The translations under genes were made by a program, and so were the position numbers. Positions 6,107 through 8,142 of a DNA stretch of 8,142 nt are shown in pieces (within the stretch, counting starts at the first letter, position 1; the number at the start of each line of letters is the position of its first letter). The stretch lies in contig DDPV01000028.1 in assembly GCA_002342365.1 (NCBI GenBank), positions 1 through 8,142 of the forward strand. Direction: 5' to 3'. Source of the stretch: Burkholderiales bacterium UBA2459 (GTDB taxonomy: Bacteria > Pseudomonadota > Gammaproteobacteria > Burkholderiales > Burkholderiaceae_E). The notes under the pieces were generated by a model, which was given only the letters and a program-made list of their open reading frames with translations, had not been told where the DNA came from and searched no databases.

Positions 6107-6790
6107 TTACCCCAGGGGCTCGCTGCTGCTCGGGGGCGCAGGCTCTGAGAGAAATTGTCGCAGCAAGGGCAGATTCAAGCTCCTTTTGCGTTGCAAGCCA
6201 AAGCGGTCGAATTCAATCAGCAAGCGGGTGAGTTGCGCCAGGTTTCTGGTCTGGTGCCGCAACAGCCAGGGCAGCACCTCCTCAGCAAGCGGCAGTCCGC
6301 GACGTTGGGCCCAAGCTTCAAGCGCTGCAAGTTTATCCTCGTCGGCAAGCAGCTTGAGCTCGTAGACCAGACCCCAACTCAAACGCGAGCGCAAATCGGC
6401 CATCAAATCGAGCTGCGTGGGAGGCAAACGGCTGGTGCTCAACCACACCCCGTCATCGGCCTCGCGCAGCCGGTTAAAGGCCTGCAAGAGCTTGGCCTGC
6501 GTCTGATGATCTTTTGGCTGCAGCACATCAATATCGTCATGAATAACGTATCGATCGTCTTGCGTGGCAAGCGGGCCAAAGCACTGACAAAGAAAGGACT
6601 TGCCTGCGCCTTCAGCACCCCAAAGATGAAGCGCGACAAAGCCTGAACGTTCGGATTCGATGCGCTGCAGCCGGTGCAGCAGCTCCTGATTCGGTCCTGC
6701 AACAAAGTGCAACAATTGCGGCGCATCGCACACTTGCAAGGCAAGCGCCTCTTGTCTGGGCTTGATCGCATCGTGATTGGATCTGGGCAT
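6107..6790 (-). CDS. hda: Hda, DnaA inactivator homologue
   Basis: An AAA+ protein related to DnaA that, with the DNA sliding clamp, promotes DnaA-ATP hydrolysis and so prevents re-initiation of replication. It has 227 residues, the usual size. Walker A is GAEGAGKS (58-65), a weak Walker B lies in YVIHDDID (81-88), WLSTSRLPP (116-124) is the sensor-1 region, DLRSRLSWGL (132-141) the box VII region with the Arg finger, and TRNLAQL (181-187) sensor 2. It lacks the DnaA DNA-binding domain. The clamp-binding motif near the N-terminus appears as QEALAL (13-18), which keeps Q-x-x-L-x-L but lies further in and has Glu at the second place. The ATG at 6790 has no strong Shine-Dalgarno sequence. It is the first gene of the minus-strand run and diverges from purM. 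Confidence 0.92.
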   Translation of the reverse strand: MPRSNHDAIKPRQEALALQVCDAPQLLHFVAGPNQELLHRLQRIESERSGFVALHLWGAEGAGKSFLCQCFGPLATQDDRYVIHDDIDVLQPKDHQTQAKLLQAFNRLREADDGVWLSTSRLPPTQLDLMADLRSRLSWGLVYELKLLADEDKLAALEAWAQRRGLPLAEEVLPWLLRHQTRNLAQLTRLLIEFDRFGLQRKRSLNLPLLRQFLSEPAPPSSSEPLG

Positions 6791-6838
6791 AGCCGGTCAT
6801 CGTACACTCTCAGGCTTTCGACTCTTGAAGTGAACAGC
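6791..6838. promoter_or_regulatory. Divergent intergenic region hda / purM
   Basis: A 48-bp gap that must carry, or lie next to, the start signals for both directions. On the plus strand TACACT (6803-6808) matches the -10 consensus at 4 of 6 positions and would give a leader of about 24 nt for purM. On the minus strand TACGAT (6804-6799) matches at 4 of 6 and would leave hda almost without a leader. No good -35 is visible for either, and no DnaA box was found, so the exact promoters are uncertain and may reach into the coding ends. Confidence 0.3.
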
Positions 6839-7903
6839 ATGGCATCCATTCCCGGCTCGCAAGCACCGCTTCGCTACAAAGATGCAGGCGTTGATATCGA
6901 CGCCGGCGATGCCTTGGTTGAGCGCATCAAACCGCTTGCACAAAAAACGATGCGGGCCGGTGTGCTTGCGGGCATTGGCGGTTTTGGGGCGCTTTTTGAA
7001 GTGCCGCGCCGCTATCGCGAACCGGTTCTGGTCGCCGGCACAGACGGGGTGGGAACCAAGCTGCGGATGGCTTTTGCGCTTGACAGGCATGACAGCGTTG
7101 GCATTGATCTGGTTGCCATGTCGGTCAACGACATCCTGGTTCAGGGCGCTGAACCGCTCTTTTTTCTGGATTATTTTGCCTGCGGCAAGCTGGAAGTCGG
7201 CCAGGCCGAGCAAGTGATCGCAGGCATTGCCAGAGGCTGTGAGCTCGCTTGCTGCGCGCTAATCGGCGGTGAAACCGCCGAGATGCCCGATAGCTACCCG
7301 GATGGGGAATATGACCTTGCCGGTTTTGCAGTCGGTGTGGTCGAAAAGTCCTGCATCGTGGATGGTTCAAGCGTCAAGCCTGGCGACCGACTGCTAGGCA
7401 TAGCCTCCAGCGGGTTGCACTCCAACGGGTTTTCGCTGGTCCGGCGGGTGCTGATGCGCCGCTTGGGTGGCATCAGCAGTGAGCTTTTGAGCGAAACCAT
7501 CGGTAGCCAGCGACTTGACGATGCCTTGATGACGCCCACCCGGATCTATGTCGCGTCCTTGCTTGCGCCGATGCAGGCAGGGCAAATCAAAGCTCTGGCG
7601 CACATCACAGGCGGGGGTATCGTCGGTAATCTTCCGCGGGTGCTTCCTCAAGGCTGTGCTGCGATACTCGATCGCCGAAGCTGGCCGAAACCACCGGTCT
7701 TTGACTGGCTGCAGGAGCAAGGTGGCATTGAAACCGCCGAAATGGATCGTGTTTTCAATAATGGACTTGGCATGATTGCCGTGGTTGATGCAGACCAAGC
7801 CGATGCCTTACAGGCGGCGTTAAGCGCAAGCGGTGAGCAGGTCTATGCCATTGGCGAGGTGATTGCGCAGCCACAAGGCGCAGCGCAGGTTGATATCACT
7901 TAA
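6839..7903 (+). CDS. purM: Phosphoribosylformylglycinamidine cyclo-ligase (AIR synthetase)
   Basis: Closes the imidazole ring: it converts FGAM and ATP to aminoimidazole ribonucleotide in purine synthesis; cytoplasmic. At 354 residues it has the full family length. Family motifs are TDGVGTKL (68-75), VNDILVQGAEPLFFLDYF (96-113), GGETAEMP (143-150), GEYDLAGFAVGVVEK (156-170), SSGLHSNGFSL (190-200), then TPTRIYV, HITGGGIVGNLPRVLP and FNNGLGM near the C-terminus. The start ATG at 6839 has GAAG (6827-6830) 8 nt upstream. An in-frame GTG at 6830 is possible; starts further upstream would run through hda and are rejected. Its stop lies inside the 3' end of convergent miaA (8-bp overlap). Confidence 0.97.
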   Translation: MASIPGSQAPLRYKDAGVDIDAGDALVERIKPLAQKTMRAGVLAGIGGFGALFEVPRRYREPVLVAGTDGVGTKLRMAFALDRHDSVGIDLVAMSVNDILVQGAEPLFFLDYFACGKLEVGQAEQVIAGIARGCELACCALIGGETAEMPDSYPDGEYDLAGFAVGVVEKSCIVDGSSVKPGDRLLGIASSGLHSNGFSLVRRVLMRRLGGISSELLSETIGSQRLDDALMTPTRIYVASLLAPMQAGQIKALAHITGGGIVGNLPRVLPQGCAAILDRRSWPKPPVFDWLQEQGGIETAEMDRVFNNGLGMIAVVDADQADALQAALSASGEQVYAIGEVIAQPQGAAQVDIT

Positions 7904-8142
7904 GCCTTGACGCTGCCGCTGCGCTTTTGTAAAGCGCATCGGTCAGCGCTTGGCGCGCCGACTCTTTTTCATTGGCCTCATCGCAGGCAAAGACCTGCCG
8001 CTCGGGCATGGCTCGCAACCAGGTGAGCTGACGCTTGGCAAACTGCCTGGTGGCAGCGATGCCCCGGGCCTCAAGCGCATCGGCTGATGGCCGCAGCGTC
8101 GTGCTGCCTCCATCGTCGCGCAGCGTCGTGCTGCCTGCATCG
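7896..8142 (-). CDS. miaA: tRNA dimethylallyltransferase, C-terminal part (cut by window edge)
   Basis: MiaA puts a dimethylallyl group on A37 of tRNAs that read codons starting with U, which would include the tRNA-Leu(CAA) of this window. Only the last 81 residues are visible, with the 5' end beyond 8142. The family signature near the C-terminus is plain: GIAATRQFAKRQLTWLRAMP (visible residues 27-46), with Phe where Leu is usual in TRQLAKRQ. It ends with TGA at 7898-7896, overlapping the purM stop region by 8 bp in convergent orientation. Upstream of the signature the frame runs through two 9-residue repeats, DAGSTTLRD and DGGSTTLRP, in a part of the family that is variable. The reading frame is intact across the repeat. 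Confidence 0.93.
   Translation of the reverse strand, partial: DAGSTTLRDDGGSTTLRPSADALEARGIAATRQFAKRQLTWLRAMPERQVFACDEANEKESARQALTDALYKSAAAASRLK
7920..7938. other. 8-bp perfect hairpin downstream of purM, inside miaA
   Basis: TGCGCTTT, loop TGT, AAAGCGCA form a perfect 8-bp stem 16 nt after the purM stop. No T-run follows on either strand, so it is not a standard intrinsic terminator. It may slow polymerase or protect the purM mRNA 3' end, or simply reflect the coding sequence of miaA (ALYKSA). Confidence 0.35.
8088..8141 (-). repeat. 27-bp in-frame tandem repeat in miaA
   Basis: Two adjoining 27-bp units at 8141-8115 and 8114-8088 on the minus strand. The first 23 bases match except one, including a perfect 18-bp core (plus-strand copies at 8092-8109 and 8119-8136); the last 4 bases differ. 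Each unit encodes nine residues, D-[AG]-G-S-T-T-L-R-[DP], so the frame is kept. The base before the first visible unit (C) agrees with the end of a further unit, so the array may go on past the window. Confidence 0.85.

Noticed and set aside
6155..6646. Plus-strand open frame (163 codons) opposite hda
   Set aside because: Antisense to a clear AAA+ protein; low-complexity Gln/Leu-rich translation without motifs.
7943..8140. Minus-strand frame with ATG at 8140 in the miaA region
   Set aside because: The conserved MiaA signature lies in a different frame that is open through the window edge to the TGA at 7896; this one is only a shadow.

Overview
This is mostly a conserved housekeeping segment from a betaproteobacterium, most likely Burkholderiales. 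Three things point there: the gene neighbourhood miaA / purM / hda / HAD-IB phosphatase / pcnB / folK / deoxynucleoside kinase, the protein families themselves, and a moderately high G+C content. The species cannot be named from the sequence. I see no plasmid, phage, transposon or CRISPR signature, and no gap of 300 bases or more without a gene.

Left part (1-1546, plus strand): a complete tRNA-Leu(CAA) with encoded CCA, an alpha/beta-hydrolase gene with an intact Ser-Asp-His triad, and a short stand-alone BLUF blue-light receptor that probably starts at a TTG codon. This is the more accessory-looking end.

Centre (1573-6790, minus strand): seven genes in one direction with almost no space between them, read hda > HAD-IB phosphatase > pcnB > folK > deoxynucleoside kinase > CHR1 > CHR2. 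Junctions are 11 nt, a 4-nt ATGA overlap, a 14-nt overlap, 28 nt, about 46 nt and 3 nt, so this looks like one transcription unit. It joins control of replication initiation (Hda), RNA 3' polyadenylation (PcnB), folate synthesis (FolK) and deoxynucleoside salvage. It ends in a pair of short-chain CHR-family membrane proteins (chromate-transporter type), whose last gene runs tail to tail into the BLUF gene.

Right part (6791-8142): purM (purine synthesis) is transcribed divergently from hda across a 48-bp gap. Its 3' end overlaps by 8 bp the 3' end of convergent miaA (tRNA dimethylallyltransferase), which is cut by the window edge. The visible miaA part carries an in-frame 27-bp tandem repeat at the edge.

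The points most worth a second look are the miaA coding repeat, the BLUF gene with its TTG start and upstream TTGTCAA half-sites, the CHR pair at the end of a core operon, and a marked excess of the hexamer GCAAGC/GCTTGC throughout the window. I did not find a clearly new multi-gene system.
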